Below, in pieces: positions 1-9,903 of a stretch of 64,000 bases of DNA. The translations under genes and the position numbers were made by a program. The notes beneath the pieces are model-generated. The model had not been told where the DNA came from, did not search any database, and was given only the letters and a program-made list of their open reading frames with translations. Position 1 is the first letter of the stretch. Each line of letters opens with the position of its first letter. The DNA comes from Paenibacillus sediminis (GTDB lineage: Bacteria > Bacillota > Bacilli > Paenibacillales > Paenibacillaceae), in NCBI RefSeq assembly GCF_017873765.1, contig NZ_JAGGKP010000001.1, forward strand, positions 1,364,001 through 1,428,000, given 5' to 3'.

Positions 1-270
1 AAGTCCACTGTCCTTTAAAGCTGAAGTTGCAGCCGCAACTGCAAACTGAACGTTTCGGTCCATTTTACGCGCATCTTTACGATCCACATAGTCTTCAGGG
101 TTAAAATCTTTGATTTCAGCAGCAATTTGCGTTGGATATTCACTTACATCAAAAGATTCTATTCTAGATACGCCGGATTTACCTGCCGAGATATTATTCC
201 AGAACGTATCTAAGTTTTGGCCTAGGGATGAAACAACACCCATGCCTGTGATTACAACTCTATGATTCAA
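1..270 (-). CDS. fabF: Beta-ketoacyl-ACP synthase II (FabF), N-terminal part, cut by window edge
   Basis: FabF condenses malonyl-ACP with acyl-ACP during fatty acid chain elongation in the cytoplasm. The first 90 codons are present and open with RVVITGMGVVSSLG, the typical start of the FabF fold; later residues include DRKDARKMD, also typical of FabF. The catalytic Cys-His-His residues lie outside the window. The start is a TTG at 270, about six bases after GAGGTG; an upstream in-frame GTG (276) is possible. It is the last visible gene of the fab operon, 158 bases after acpP. Confidence 0.93.
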   Translation of the reverse strand, partial: MNHRVVITGMGVVSSLGQNLDTFWNNISAGKSGVSRIESFDVSEYPTQIAAEIKDFNPEDYVDRKDARKMDRNVQFAVAAATSALKDSGL

Positions 271-378
271 ACACACTCACCTCTACATAGACTTCATGTG
301 TACTTTCCATATTATAAATCTTCACATACAGAAGATATGCTGCACATCATGTTATTCAAATTAGTGAAAATGAGGATA

Positions 379-410
379 AGTCCCGCCTACTTATAAAAAG
401 GTGCGGGACT
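379..410 (-). terminator. Stem-loop between acpP and fabF
   Basis: AGTCCCGC (379-386) pairs perfectly with GCGGGACT (403-410). It sits just after the acpP stop codon on the transcribed strand. The following T-run is weak, so it may act as a partial terminator or as an RNA-stabilising 3' structure that lets acpP be made in excess over fabF. That role is inferred. Confidence 0.45.
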
Positions 411-428
411 CATCATGCTTACTTAGAC

Positions 429-662
429 TTAGGTATGAGATTGTATGTAGTTAACAACTTCACCTACGGTCGTAATTTTCTCTGCATCTTCATCAGAAAT
501 TTCCAGATCAAATTCATCTTCTAATTCCATAACCAATTCAACTACATCGAGAGAATCAGCGCCAAGATCATCTTTAAAAGATGCTTCGAGTGTAACCTCT
601 GCTTCGTCTGCACCTAAACGGTCTACGACAATGCGTTTTACACGCTCAAATACGTCAGACAT
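429..662 (-). CDS. acpP: Acyl carrier protein
   Basis: ACP carries the growing acyl chain on a phosphopantetheine arm for all enzymes of the fatty acid synthase II system. The protein is 77 aa, the normal size, very acidic, and carries the DSLD motif with Ser37 as the attachment site. The start is the ATG at 662, preceded by AGGAGGTGAACCGG; an in-frame GTG at 671 lies inside the ribosome binding site and is rejected. It lies between fabG and fabF in the fapR-led operon. Confidence 0.97.
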   Translation of the reverse strand: MSDVFERVKRIVVDRLGADEAEVTLEASFKDDLGADSLDVVELVMELEDEFDLEISDEDAEKITTVGEVVNYIQSHT

Positions 663-757
663 CCGGTTCACCTCCTCTTTGGTATTATACGAGAAATAAC
701 ATCAAAATTCCATAGACGTCATCTTATATCCTAGAATTGTCATCTTAAATCCTAGAA

Positions 758-1507
758 TTACATGTACATCCCGCCATCAACATGCAATGTTTGACCTGTC
801 ATATAAGAAGCCGCATCAGAAGCTAAGAAGGTCACTACTTTTGCGATTTCTTCAGGCTGCCCAAGCCGTGCCAGCGGAATGCTCTCAATCATTTTATCTT
901 TCAAATCCTGTGAGAGACCCGCTGTCATATCGGTGTCAATAAAGCCTGGCGCTACGCAATTGACTGTAATGTTTCGGGAAGCCAGCTCACGTGCTGATGA
1001 TTTCGTAAGCCCGATTACCCCCGCTTTCGCTGCGACGTAATTCGCTTGACCTGCATTTCCAATGACTCCAACAACAGATGAAATGTTAATAATGCGTCCT
1101 GAACGCTGCTTCATCATCGGTCTTGCTACTGCTTTCAAACAGTTGAAGACGCCTTTTAAATTGGTCTCAATGACTTGATCAAACTCTTCTTCCTTCATAC
1201 GCATAATTAAATTATCTCGAGTAATGCCGGCATTATTCACAAGAATATCTATACGTCCCCATTGATCCAAAACCTGTTTCACCATAGATTCAGCTTGTTC
1301 GCTGTTTCCGACGTTAGCCTGTACAGCAAAGGATTGGGAGCCAAGAGCTTGAATCTCTTGCACCACGGAAGCTGCAGCCGCTTCACTGCCAGCATAATTG
1401 ACGGCAACGTTCGCGCCTGCTTCAGCAAGGGCGATCGCAATACTGCGTCCGATGCCGCGGGATGCGCCAGTAACGAGCGCAAACTGACCTTCAAGAGGCT
1501 TAGACAT
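758..1507 (-). CDS. fabG: 3-oxoacyl-ACP reductase
   Basis: NADPH-dependent reduction of 3-oxoacyl-ACP to 3-hydroxyacyl-ACP. It is a 249-aa classical short-chain dehydrogenase: nucleotide-binding GASRGIG at 14-20, NNAG at 91-94, catalytic Ser144, Tyr157 and Lys161 (NYVAAKAG), and a C-terminal VDGG. Length and motifs match FabG. It follows fabD by 58 bases and precedes acpP by 95 bases, so it is read from the same operon. Confidence 0.96.
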   Translation of the reverse strand: MSKPLEGQFALVTGASRGIGRSIAIALAEAGANVAVNYAGSEAAAASVVQEIQALGSQSFAVQANVGNSEQAESMVKQVLDQWGRIDILVNNAGITRDNLIMRMKEEEFDQVIETNLKGVFNCLKAVARPMMKQRSGRIINISSVVGVIGNAGQANYVAAKAGVIGLTKSSARELASRNITVNCVAPGFIDTDMTAGLSQDLKDKMIESIPLARLGQPEEIAKVVTFLASDAASYMTGQTLHVDGGMYM

Positions 1508-1565
1508 TCGTTTTTCCTCCTTTCCTAGAGTATACGGTTAACCGGCCGTGATCATCAGTATCATA

Positions 1566-2495
1566 TTACACCAAAACAGCTGTTTCCAAACTTTCCAAAC
1601 TGTTGATTGTAACGGTACGCACGGATTTATCTATTTTTCGAATAAGCCCAGTGAGTACGCTGCCTGGACCAATCTCCACAAAGGTGTCTACCCCTTGAGA
1701 AATAAGCCACTGAACGCTGTCCTCCCATAAAACTGGCGAATAGACCTGCTCTACAAGTAGATTGCGGATCGAATCCCCTTCTATAACAGGAGACGCAGTT
1801 ACGTTCGCTACAACTGGAATTTGTGCATTATGGAACGAAACCGTATTTAATTTGCTGCGCAAATTTTCTGCGGCACCTTTCATTAATGATGAGTGGAACG
1901 GACCGCTAACCTCTAAAGGTATAGCTCTCTTCGCGCCTGCTTCTTTCGCTCGCTCTGTCACTGCCTGAATACCTTCTTTAGTACCGGACACGACAATTTG
2001 ACCTGGACAGTTCAAATTTGCCAGCTCTACAAGATGTCCGCCAGCTGCAATATCAGAGCATAACGCAGCAAGCGCATCCCGTTCAGCGCCAAGAACAGCT
2101 GCCATAGCTCCTTGCCCGCCAGGTACTGCTTGCTCCATAAATTCACCGCGAGTCCGGACGATGCTCACTGCATCGTGAAAGGACAGCACTCCGGCAGCAA
2201 CTAATGCGCTATATTCTCCTAGACTATGGCCCGCAACAAAGTCAGGCGTGATTCCTTTCTGACGAAAGATTTCATATAAGGCCATACTTACAGTTAACAA
2301 TGCCGGCTGCGTATTCGCCGTTTGCTTCAAGGACGCTTCAGGTCCTTCAAAGATGAGCGAACTTAGCGGAAATCCGAGCACCTCATCGGCATTGATAAAA
2401 AATTGTCTAGCGTCAGGAAGAGCATCATACACATCTTTGCCCATCCCAACGGACTGGGAACCTTGCCCAGGAAATACAACAGCGAGTTTACTCAT
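1566..2495 (-). CDS. fabD: Malonyl-CoA:ACP transacylase
   Basis: Moves malonyl from CoA to ACP and so supplies the extender unit. The 309-aa protein has GQGSQ at 10-14, nucleophile Ser91 in GHSLGEYSAL and catalytic His201 in GPFHSSLM. The start is ATG 2495 after AGAAAGGAAG; the open frame runs 26 codons further upstream into fabH, but that part has no fitting ribosome site and does not resemble FabD. It lies 28 bases after fabH. Confidence 0.96.
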   Translation of the reverse strand: MSKLAVVFPGQGSQSVGMGKDVYDALPDARQFFINADEVLGFPLSSLIFEGPEASLKQTANTQPALLTVSMALYEIFRQKGITPDFVAGHSLGEYSALVAAGVLSFHDAVSIVRTRGEFMEQAVPGGQGAMAAVLGAERDALAALCSDIAAGGHLVELANLNCPGQIVVSGTKEGIQAVTERAKEAGAKRAIPLEVSGPFHSSLMKGAAENLRSKLNTVSFHNAQIPVVANVTASPVIEGDSIRNLLVEQVYSPVLWEDSVQWLISQGVDTFVEIGPGSVLTGLIRKIDKSVRTVTINSLESLETAVLV

Positions 2496-2523
2496 GATCC
2501 AAACTTCCTTTCTAAGTGACAAG

Positions 2524-3513
2524 TTACCACACCAACACGGATGCTCCCCAAGTAAGGCCGCCGCCAAATCCAACCATAACGACTGTGTCGCCCTCTTTCA
2601 TTCGGCCTTGCTCGGCCGCTTCAACGAGTGCAAGCGGAATAGAGGCAGCAGATGTGTTAGCATACTTATCGACGTTAATCACGCATTTCTCCTCTGGAAG
2701 ATTAAGACGCTCCATGGCCGATTGAATAATTCGAATGTTCGCTTGATGCGGGATGAACAAATCGATATCTTCTTTCGTAATGCCCGCCTTATTAAGCACA
2801 TCATCCGTAGCTGTTCCCATGACCCTAACCGCGAATTTGAATACTTCACGGCCATTCATTTGAATAAAATGTTTCTTAGCTTCGATGCTGGCTTGTGAAG
2901 CAGGAAGTCTAGAACCGCCGCCTTCAATTTTAAGCAGCGACCCACCAGTCCCTTCAGCTCCCAAATCAAAGGATTTGAATCCGCGTCCTTCAGGCACTTC
3001 CCCGAGGATTACAGCGCCAGCACCATCACCGAACAGCACACATGTATTACGATCGGTATAGTCCGTAATTCGTGACAGTGTGTCGGCACCGATCACTAAC
3101 GCGTTGTTATACATGCCTGTCTGAATGAAGCTCGTAGCGGATGCTAGACCATACACAAATCCCGAGCATGCAGCAGACAGGTCAAATGCCGCAGCCTTCT
3201 TAGCCCCAAGCTTATCCTGCAAGATACAAGCTGTTGAAGGAAAAGACATGTCTGGAGTTACAGTTGCAACAACGATCAAATCTAAATCTTCTGCAGCCAA
3301 ATTCGCAGAAGCGAGCGCTTGTACAGCCGCTTCATACGCTAAGTCCGATGTAGCTTGGTCAGGAGCTGCGATGTGACGTTCACGAATCCCCGTACGGGAT
3401 ACAATCCATTCATCACTAGTTTCAACCATCTTCTCTAAATCTGCATTTGTCAGCACTTTTTCAGGAACATATTTTCCTGTGCCAATAATTCCAACCGGAC
3501 GCATCTTCAACAT
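2524..3513 (-). CDS. fabH: Beta-ketoacyl-ACP synthase III
   Basis: Starts fatty acid synthesis by condensing an acyl-CoA primer with malonyl-ACP; in Gram-positive bacteria it often selects branched primers. The 329-aa protein carries the triad Cys116 (AACSGF), His256 (PHQAN) and Asn286 (ANTSAA). ATG 3513 has GGAAGTGAG seven bases upstream; a GTG at 3525 overlapping the plsX stop (GTGA) is the alternative start and would add four residues. Putting fabH inside the fapR operon, rather than elsewhere as in B. subtilis, is typical of Paenibacillus-like genomes. Confidence 0.95.
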   Translation of the reverse strand: MLKMRPVGIIGTGKYVPEKVLTNADLEKMVETSDEWIVSRTGIRERHIAAPDQATSDLAYEAAVQALASANLAAEDLDLIVVATVTPDMSFPSTACILQDKLGAKKAAAFDLSAACSGFVYGLASATSFIQTGMYNNALVIGADTLSRITDYTDRNTCVLFGDGAGAVILGEVPEGRGFKSFDLGAEGTGGSLLKIEGGGSRLPASQASIEAKKHFIQMNGREVFKFAVRVMGTATDDVLNKAGITKEDIDLFIPHQANIRIIQSAMERLNLPEEKCVINVDKYANTSAASIPLALVEAAEQGRMKEGDTVVMVGFGGGLTWGASVLVW

Positions 3514-3521
3514 AACGTCAC

Positions 3522-4508
3522 TCACTTCCCACTAATTTCTTTGGATATACTTTCATTCAATCCACTTTGTATAGCTGATCTCGCTTGACGGATCGCATTT
3601 TTAATGGCAGTTGCATCAGAAGAACCGTGACCTTTTACAACTAGCCCTTTAAGGCCGATAAGAAGTCCGCCGCCATATTCTTTATAATCCATTTTTTCTT
3701 TAATACCGCGGAGAGACGGCATAAGCACCGCTGCTGCCAGTTTGTTTTTTAATGAACTTGTAAACTCTTGTTTAAGAATGGAAAATAAAGTGCCAGCCGT
3801 GCCTTCGAGTGTTTTCAAAAGAATATTGCCTGCAAATCCATCACATATAAGAACATCGCATACACCTAAAAGGACATCCCTAGCTTCTACATTACCAACA
3901 AAGTTAATTGGCATTTCTTCAAGTAAAGGATACACAGCCTTCGTTAGTTCATTCCCTTTCTTCGCCTCTGTTCCGACATTAAGCAGACCGACTCTCGGAC
4001 GATCGAGACCGTGTAACTTTTCTCTGTACAAGCTGCCCATTAGAGCGTATTGAACAAGATGCTCTGGTTTCGCGTCCATATTGGCGCCAAGATCTAAGAC
4101 AAGTACGCCTTTATTATCTACTGTCGGGAACATCGATGTTAGTGCAGGACGCTCAATACCTTCCATACGTCCGACTACCAACAGTCCCGTCGTCATTAAC
4201 GCTCCTGTATTTCCGGCTGATATCATAGCGTCTGCTTTTCCTTCCTCAACCATACGCCCAGCAACAACCATCGAAGCGTCTTTCTTACGTCTTACTGATT
4301 TAACTGGCTCATCTTCACCTTCAATAACTTCGCTTGCATGATGAATCGTAACATTTGCCGGTTTATTATCAATCAAGGGTTCCAGTTGATTTTGGTCACC
4401 CACAAGTACGATTTCAGTATCTTTCCATAGTTCTGCAGCAGCAAGTGCGCCTTCTACATTACTCTTAGGGGCATGATCTCCACCCATCGCATCAATCGCG
4501 ATTCTCAT
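3522..4508 (-). CDS. plsX: Phosphate acyltransferase PlsX
   Basis: Converts acyl-ACP to acyl-phosphate, the donor used by PlsY in phospholipid synthesis, and thereby links fatty acid and membrane lipid synthesis. The 328-aa protein opens with [14 protein letters not shown] and contains SAGNTGALM and the [10 protein letters not shown] segment, all family hallmarks. The start overlaps the end of fapR by 17 bases, which suggests translational coupling. Confidence 0.96.
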   Translation of the reverse strand: MRIAIDAMGGDHAPKSNVEGALAAAELWKDTEIVLVGDQNQLEPLIDNKPANVTIHHASEVIEGEDEPVKSVRRKKDASMVVAGRMVEEGKADAMISAGNTGALMTTGLLVVGRMEGIERPALTSMFPTVDNKGVLVLDLGANMDAKPEHLVQYALMGSLYREKLHGLDRPRVGLLNVGTEAKKGNELTKAVYPLLEEMPINFVGNVEARDVLLGVCDVLICDGFAGNILLKTLEGTAGTLFSILKQEFTSSLKNKLAAAVLMPSLRGIKEKMDYKEYGGGLLIGLKGLVVKGHGSSDATAIKNAIRQARSAIQSGLNESISKEISGK

Positions 4509-5103
4509 GTTGACTCACTCCTTCGCTATACTCTTCGCCTGTGGAACGGTAAATGAGGAAATTTCCTTGAAACACCATCTCTTCACCTACATAAGTGAAC
4601 ACTTCCACTTTAGCTTTTCCCTTCTTGCCTGACATGGAACGCACATAAGCTTTCGCGATACACTTCTCACCTAACTGCACCGATCTTACGAAGCGGATAT
4701 CCGCTGAGGCCGTTAATGCAATTTCATTATTAATGACCGCTACCGCTAACGAATTGGCTTGTGCAAATATATGATGCCCCCTCGCAATTCCTGTGCGGGA
4801 GAACACGTGCTCTTCACGGATCTCAAAAATAGATATGCCGCTCTTATCGAGCTGCAGATCGATAACTTCCCCGATGACTTCATCCAGAGGCAATGAACGA
4901 ACCTGATCCAAAGATCGCTCAGCCATCTGTTTCATTCGTTCACGAAGTTCAGGAATGCCAAGCTCCATTCGATCCAGGCGAATGGTCTGAATGCTTACCT
5001 TCAGCTGTCTAGTTAACTCTTGATCTGTTACAAAAGGATTTTCTTCAATGATTTTTAATAGTTGCTGCTGCCTTAGCGGTTTCGGTAAGCGTTCGATAAC
5101 CAT
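4492..5103 (-). CDS. fapR: Transcription factor FapR, repressor of lipid synthesis genes
   Basis: FapR represses fatty acid and phospholipid genes and is released from DNA by malonyl-CoA. The 203-aa protein has an N-terminal DeoR-like helix-turn-helix ([20 protein letters not shown], about residues 37-56) followed by a hot-dog effector domain containing [16 protein letters not shown] and LTASADIRF. Both segments align well with B. subtilis FapR from memory. It is the first gene of the operon; a matching operator lies 59 bases upstream, so it probably represses its own operon. Confidence 0.96.
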   Translation of the reverse strand: MVIERLPKPLRQQQLLKIIEENPFVTDQELTRQLKVSIQTIRLDRMELGIPELRERMKQMAERSLDQVRSLPLDEVIGEVIDLQLDKSGISIFEIREEHVFSRTGIARGHHIFAQANSLAVAVINNEIALTASADIRFVRSVQLGEKCIAKAYVRSMSGKKGKAKVEVFTYVGEEMVFQGNFLIYRSTGEEYSEGVSQHENRD

Positions 5104-5161
5104 ATACCTCCTTCGACTGAAATATATTCATATATCATGTATATCAGTAAACGATCAATAA

Positions 5162-5178
5162 TTAGAACCAGGTACTAA
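5162..5178 (-). promoter_or_regulatory. FapR operator upstream of fapR-plsX-fabHDG-acpP-fabF
   Basis: The 17-base near-palindrome TTAGAACCAGGTACTAA closely matches the known FapR box (TTAGTACC-N-GGTACTAA type). On the transcribed strand it reads TTAGTACCTGGTTCTAA. A possible -10 element TATACT (5184-5189 on the plus map) lies just upstream of it in the direction of transcription, which would place the operator over the transcription start. No good -35 hexamer was seen. Confidence 0.85.
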
Positions 5179-5243
5179 TATGTAGTATAAAGCATGCTTT
5201 GTTAAAAATAAAGTGCTGAGCTTAATAAATGGGCCACCTGTGC

Positions 5244-5277
5244 AAAAAAAATAGCACCTCACCAAAGATGAAGTACT
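5244..5277 (-). terminator. Rho-independent terminator of rpmF
   Basis: On the minus strand AGTACTTCA (5277-5269) pairs with TGAGGTGCT (5261-5253) with two G-U pairs and a 7-base loop, followed by ATTTTTTTT. It lies 15 bases after the rpmF stop and separates rpmF from the FapR-controlled operon. Confidence 0.8.
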
Positions 5278-5291
5278 ACTTAAATTCAATG

Positions 5292-5465
5292 TTATTGCGA
5301 AATAATTTCTCTTGATTTGTACGTTCCGCACACTTTGCATACGTGGTGAGCAAGCTTCAATTCTCCGCATTGTTCACATTTCACCATGCCTGGCACTGCC
5401 AGTTTAAAGTGAGTACGACGTTTGTCACGACGCGTTTTGGATGTTCTCCGTTGAGGTACTGCCAT
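5292..5465 (-). CDS. rpmF: 50S ribosomal protein L32
   Basis: Small zinc-ribbon protein of the large ribosomal subunit, 57 aa, beginning [20 protein letters not shown] and ending with two CxxC-type pairs (CEQCGE at 31-36 and CKVCGT at 44-49), so this is the zinc-binding form. It has an AAGGAGGTGGGAAC ribosome site. It directly follows the YceD/DUF177 gene, the usual pairing in bacteria. Confidence 0.96.
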   Translation of the reverse strand: MAVPQRRTSKTRRDKRRTHFKLAVPGMVKCEQCGELKLAHHVCKVCGTYKSREIISQ

Positions 5466-5609
5466 GTTCCCACCTCCTTATTCGAATAAACCCTTTTCCA
5501 TGAGTTTTCATTATTCATTCAAGTAGAACGGCTCTTATAGGATAAATCCTTAAATAGATGCCCATTCTGAAGATGAATAAGCCAAGTTATTTATTGTTCT
5601 TACACTTAT

Positions 5610-6125
5610 TCATTTGTTAAAGAAATCTTTAAGCCCCGCTAGCCGCGGATCGATTCGTTCCGTGCTGCAGCCGCAAGTATGTTCATTCAAGTTCGTACCG
5701 CATGAAGGGCATAAGCCTTTACATGACTCTTCACATACAGGGGCAAAAGGAATATGGAATAATACATATTCTTCGATATATGGCCGAAGATCCACAATAT
5801 CTTCATCGACAAAGTTGATATCCTCATCTTCATCTTCCTGAAGTTCTTCAGCTTTATCACTTTGCTTGAACTGTTCGTGAAAATCAATACTTATGTGTTC
5901 CTTCACAGGCTTCAAACAGCGCGAACAGATCATGTCCACATCTGCTGACAACTTACCTTGAACTTGAACAATGTCTTGGACGGATGAAGTCGCCGTCAAA
6001 TCCACAATGAGCGGACTGATTGCGGTAACATCCTTGCGATCTTGTACAATGCCGCTTACATCAATGGTTTGATGCAAGTGCAAACCGTGATCGCTATTCG
6101 CCACTTTTTTAAATTGAAAGTGCAT
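5610..6125 (-). CDS. YceD/DUF177 family protein (YlbN)
   Basis: Members of this family sit next to rpmF in most bacteria and are linked to 23S rRNA or large-subunit biogenesis; the exact role is not settled. The 171-aa protein has an acidic middle (EELQEDEDEDINFVDED) and C-terminal cysteine pairs (CSRC, CEESCKGLCPSCG, CGC) that look like a metal site. ATG 6125 is chosen because GGAG sits eight bases upstream; another ATG six bases earlier is too close to it. Confidence 0.85.
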   Translation of the reverse strand: MHFQFKKVANSDHGLHLHQTIDVSGIVQDRKDVTAISPLIVDLTATSSVQDIVQVQGKLSADVDMICSRCLKPVKEHISIDFHEQFKQSDKAEELQEDEDEDINFVDEDIVDLRPYIEEYVLFHIPFAPVCEESCKGLCPSCGTNLNEHTCGCSTERIDPRLAGLKDFFNK

Positions 6126-6321
6126 CTTCATCACTCCAAACAAACAAAAACTATTATACTGATTTCTTAAGAGTTTTGTCAACAGCTTCTCCTTAACACC
6201 TTTACTCAGATGATTGAAATGAAAGCTGCTGTTAAACTATATATAATGCCTGTGCTATATTCTATTTATGCACAAACTTTATGAAGACCAGAACCGATGT
6301 TATAGGAGGTTGAACAGACAC

Positions 6322-7554
6322 TTGAGAACGACGGGAATTATTGTCGAATATAATCCGCTCCACAACGGGCATGTCTTTCACTACACCCGTGCTAAACAAA
6401 CTACGGGAGCAGATCATATAGTCGCAGTCATGAGCGGTAACTTCTTACAACGCGGCGAGCCAGCCGTTATCAGCAAATGGGCGCGCGCAGAAATGGCACT
6501 CAATATGGGAGCTGACCTCGTCATTGAGCTGCCTGTCGCTTATGCTGTGCAGCCAGCTGAATGGTTCGCTTACGGTGCTGCCTCACTTCTCGAGGCTACT
6601 GGCGTCGTGGACAGCCTTTGTTTTGGCAGCGAAGTCGGCAATTTAGAGCCATTATCGCAGCTCGCTGATAAACTGGCTATTGAAAACGAACCGCTCAAAC
6701 TAGCGATTGCCAGCCATTTAGCCAAAGGACTAAGCTATCCAGCCGCATACAGCGCTGCCGCTGCTTCATTAATGGAAACCGATATGAATTCCGCCGCAGT
6801 TCAAGCCTTGTTGCAACAACCGAACAATACACTTGCTTTACACTATATGATCGCCCTAAAACGTATAGGGAGCCGCATACAACCGATTACAATACAGCGG
6901 GAACAAGCTGGATACCATGATATTGAGCCCGGACAAGGAGCCATCGCCAGCGCTACAGCTATTCGTAAAATGCTGCTCTCAGATGGTCTTGAATCCGTTC
7001 GGCCATACATACCTGATTACTGTTACAGTATTCTGGAACGTGAACTCAATATGGGTCGTGGCCCAATGCATTGGGAACGGTTTAGACAGCCGCTAATGCA
7101 TGCGTTATTTACAAAGACTGCACCAGAACTTGCCGAGTTTCATGAGATGACCGAAGGTTTGGAATATCGTATCGCGAAGACTTTATCTCGTCTCGAGTTA
7201 CCTACTGTATCTCATTTATTAAAGTCACTCAAAACTAAACGCTATACTCATACCAAACTTCAGCGTGCCCTAGTTCATACGTTGCTAAACCATTCTAAAG
7301 CTGAACTCACTCGGGGCAACTTAGCTAAAGGCCCTGGTTATATCCGTGTCCTAGGTTTCAGCAGACATGGACAAGCCTTGCTCAAAAAAATGAAAAAAAC
7401 AGCCAAGCTGCCCGTTATTATGAGAGCTGCGGCGATTACACATCCTCAGTTAACGCTGGACCTCCGGGCAGCGGCCGCTTATGCAAATGCGTATCCAGAA
7501 TTAGATACAAAATCGATCTATGCGGATTACATAAGACCGCCTATTCAGATTTAA
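6322..7554 (+). CDS. tmcAL: tRNA(Met) cytidine acetate ligase TmcAL (YlbM)
   Basis: Activates acetate with ATP and transfers it to the wobble cytidine of elongator tRNA(Met), making N4-acetylcytidine. The 410-aa protein has the nucleotidyltransferase signature HNGH at 14-17 in the opening IIVEYNPLHNGH, then SGNFLQRGEPA and FGSEVGN. The start is a TTG at 6322 with AGGAGG 12 bases before, slightly long spacing; the in-frame ATG at 6268 would add 18 residues that the family lacks. Its 3' end overlaps the convergent protease gene by 14 bases. Confidence 0.9.
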   Translation: MRTTGIIVEYNPLHNGHVFHYTRAKQTTGADHIVAVMSGNFLQRGEPAVISKWARAEMALNMGADLVIELPVAYAVQPAEWFAYGAASLLEATGVVDSLCFGSEVGNLEPLSQLADKLAIENEPLKLAIASHLAKGLSYPAAYSAAAASLMETDMNSAAVQALLQQPNNTLALHYMIALKRIGSRIQPITIQREQAGYHDIEPGQGAIASATAIRKMLLSDGLESVRPYIPDYCYSILERELNMGRGPMHWERFRQPLMHALFTKTAPELAEFHEMTEGLEYRIAKTLSRLELPTVSHLLKSLKTKRYTHTKLQRALVHTLLNHSKAELTRGNLAKGPGYIRVLGFSRHGQALLKKMKKTAKLPVIMRAAAITHPQLTLDLRAAAAYANAYPELDTKSIYADYIRPPIQI

Positions 7555-8578
7555 CTGGAAGTTTCTCGATATAACGAAGCGCATCATCCATCGTCTTCAC
7601 AGGAACAAGCTTCATCGAAGTGCCAATTTGTTTCGCCTTCTTGGCAGCATCTTGATAGTTGGATTCCGGAACAAAGAAAATTTCTGCATGCTCTCTATCC
7701 GCAGCAATGATCTTAAACTGGACGCCGCCGATCGGACCGACCTTACCATCCTCATCAATGGTGCCTGTACCCGCAATACGATAACCTTTACTAAGATCGC
7801 CTTGCGTCAGTTGATTGTATATCTCAAGAGAGAACATAAGTCCTGCGGACGGACCTCCGATATTCGTCGAAGTAAACGTAACCTGCTTAGATGGATCCTT
7901 CGGCTCTACTTTTTGTACTTGACCAATATTGACGCCAAGTCCCGCCTTTGTCATTGAGCTTTCTTGATCAGACTTGAGCGAGATAAGCTCTACATGCTGC
8001 GTTATTTTTTGTTGGTCTCTAATTAAAGTAACCGTAACTTGATCACCTGGTTTTTTATTTTTCATGATCGAAGCGAGATCTTCAAATTGATGAATCGGCT
8101 GACCGTTAATCTCTATAATTTTATCACCGGATCTAAAATCGCCTTTTGGGGTAATTCCTTCTGGAATAGATACGATGAAAATATAGTCTGTCACCATCTT
8201 GTAAGGAATCCCCGCTTTATTATAAGCAGCCATCATAGCTGAAGACTGAGACTGGGCCATATAATAGACCTGCTCTGTTGTATATTCTTGTTTGCTAATG
8301 TTTTTGGGCTTTGGCGACAGTTCGGCGTCTGGATTAACGGCGGCCATAACCATCATCGCAATATTCGCGTAGCTTACGGATACAGTTGTTAGCATGAAAG
8401 TACCTTTTTCTGCAGGATCCCCATCATGCACCTTGACGAGCGGTTTAATCTCTTCAGCCGATCCCGGTTGATTGACCATATACGGGGTTGGCATGAACAC
8501 AACGACGTAGACCATAAAAATAACAGTGATTAAATATAACGTCGTCTTTAAACCTTGTGAATTTCTTTGCTGCCTCAT
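7541..8578 (-). CDS. SepM/YlbL-family PDZ and Lon-type serine protease
   Basis: Membrane-anchored serine protease acting outside the cell; relatives process peptide pheromones (SepM) or take part in cell-cycle control (YlbL of B. subtilis). The 345-aa protein has one N-terminal membrane segment (about 12-32), a PDZ domain (about 130-200, IPEGITPKGDFRSGDKI) and a C-terminal Lon-type domain with Ser244 in GGPSAGLMFS and Lys289 as the likely dyad. ATG 8578 is preceded by AGTGGGG; the frame runs further upstream but then overlaps the divergent ylbJ start. Confidence 0.9.
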   Translation of the reverse strand: MRQQRNSQGLKTTLYLITVIFMVYVVVFMPTPYMVNQPGSAEEIKPLVKVHDGDPAEKGTFMLTTVSVSYANIAMMVMAAVNPDAELSPKPKNISKQEYTTEQVYYMAQSQSSAMMAAYNKAGIPYKMVTDYIFIVSIPEGITPKGDFRSGDKIIEINGQPIHQFEDLASIMKNKKPGDQVTVTLIRDQQKITQHVELISLKSDQESSMTKAGLGVNIGQVQKVEPKDPSKQVTFTSTNIGGPSAGLMFSLEIYNQLTQGDLSKGYRIAGTGTIDEDGKVGPIGGVQFKIIAADREHAEIFFVPESNYQDAAKKAKQIGTSMKLVPVKTMDDALRYIEKLPVKSE

Positions 8579-8682
8579 TTTCCCCACTTCTCCTTTAGCT
8601 CGCGCCCCTAATACAAATGGTCTTTCAGTCTCATTAGATGCATAAAATGGTACTAGCCATTTCTCTCTAGATGAGGTGAACC

Positions 8683-9903
8683 ATGAATCCATCCTTAAGT
8701 GAACGTAGCCATCCTTTATTGACGATCGTACTTAGTTCTTGCGCCGTATTTATTGTCGTTGGAATCATTAAAGCACCTGACGAAGCGTTTCAGGCTTCAT
8801 TACAGGGGTTAACGATTTGGTGGAAAATTGTATTTCCAGCACTTCTGCCATTTTTAGTTCTATCTGAGATGATGATCGCTTTCGGATTCGCTCATGGTCT
8901 TGGCGTATGCCTGGAGCCGCTCATGCGACGGCTGTTCGGGCTTCCCGGTATTAGCGGGTGGGTTATTTCATTAGGGATGACTGCTGGTTACCCTGCTGGA
9001 GCTGAAGCATCCGTGCAATTATATCGGCAAGGTAAATTATCACCCCATGAAGCGGAGAAGCTCTCAAGCATCGCTCATTTGAGCAATCCAATGCTGTTGA
9101 TTGTAGTCATAGGCACAGGATTTTTGCATCATCCAGAGATGGGTATCCTCATCGCAATCGTACACTGGCTGTCCTCAGCCGCAGCAGCTATTACGATATC
9201 ATGGCTGATACGGAACAATGACACATCCTCTACTCCCCTAACTCAAAATGAACAAAAGCAGCATTCTTCTTCCTCTTTATCTTTTATGCGTAAAATATTC
9301 AAAGCAATCCATGAAGCCTACCTGCAAGATGGAAGAACCTTTGGCAAATTGCTCGGTGACGCCGTATCCCGCTCAGTCCAAACACTTATGATGACAGGCG
9401 GCTTTATGATGATATTCGCCGTAATCATTAAATTATTAGAGCAGCACTTAAAAGTACATTTCGATGGAGTATTTCTAAAAGGATTTATGGAAGTGCATCT
9501 CGGCTCATACGCTGTCAGCACTGAGACTTTCGTTTCGCCTGTGTTCCAAATTGCTCTGCTGAGCGCATTTCTCGGTTGGAGCGGACTATCTGCACATCTC
9601 CAAGTTAGAGCAATCATGAAACCAGCAGGCTTAAAGCACACTTCGTTTGTTATAACTAGATTGCTTCACGCTATGTATGCGTATATTATTACTTTGCTGC
9701 TGTGGAAGCCGCTAAGTTCGTTCATGACGCTGACCCTACCTGCAATATCAGACGCAACATCAAATAAGAGCGTAACCTTATTTACCTTCTTGCCTCATTG
9801 GTATCAGTTTCCGATTCTATTAGGCTGGCAAGCTTCTGTGCTATTTATTCTCGTTATGTTATCCGCATGTGTCGGGATTTATCACCGAATTAATTCCCGC
9901 TGA
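8683..9903 (+). CDS. ylbJ: Sporulation integral membrane protein YlbJ
   Basis: YlbJ is a multi-spanning membrane protein needed for normal spore cortex formation in B. subtilis, made in the mother cell. The 406-aa protein has about eight hydrophobic segments and the nucleoside-transporter-like gate motif region ([22 protein letters not shown]). GAGGTGAACC precedes the ATG. It diverges from the protease gene and overlaps the end of coaD by 14 bases on the opposite strand. Confidence 0.9.
   Translation: MNPSLSERSHPLLTIVLSSCAVFIVVGIIKAPDEAFQASLQGLTIWWKIVFPALLPFLVLSEMMIAFGFAHGLGVCLEPLMRRLFGLPGISGWVISLGMTAGYPAGAEASVQLYRQGKLSPHEAEKLSSIAHLSNPMLLIVVIGTGFLHHPEMGILIAIVHWLSSAAAAITISWLIRNNDTSSTPLTQNEQKQHSSSSLSFMRKIFKAIHEAYLQDGRTFGKLLGDAVSRSVQTLMMTGGFMMIFAVIIKLLEQHLKVHFDGVFLKGFMEVHLGSYAVSTETFVSPVFQIALLSAFLGWSGLSAHLQVRAIMKPAGLKHTSFVITRLLHAMYAYIITLLLWKPLSSFMTLTLPAISDATSNKSVTLFTFLPHWYQFPILLGWQASVLFILVMLSACVGIYHRINSR

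Noticed and set aside
2353..2898. Long plus-strand open frame across fabD and fabH
   Set aside because: Opposite-strand shadow of two clear genes; no ribosome site and no family.
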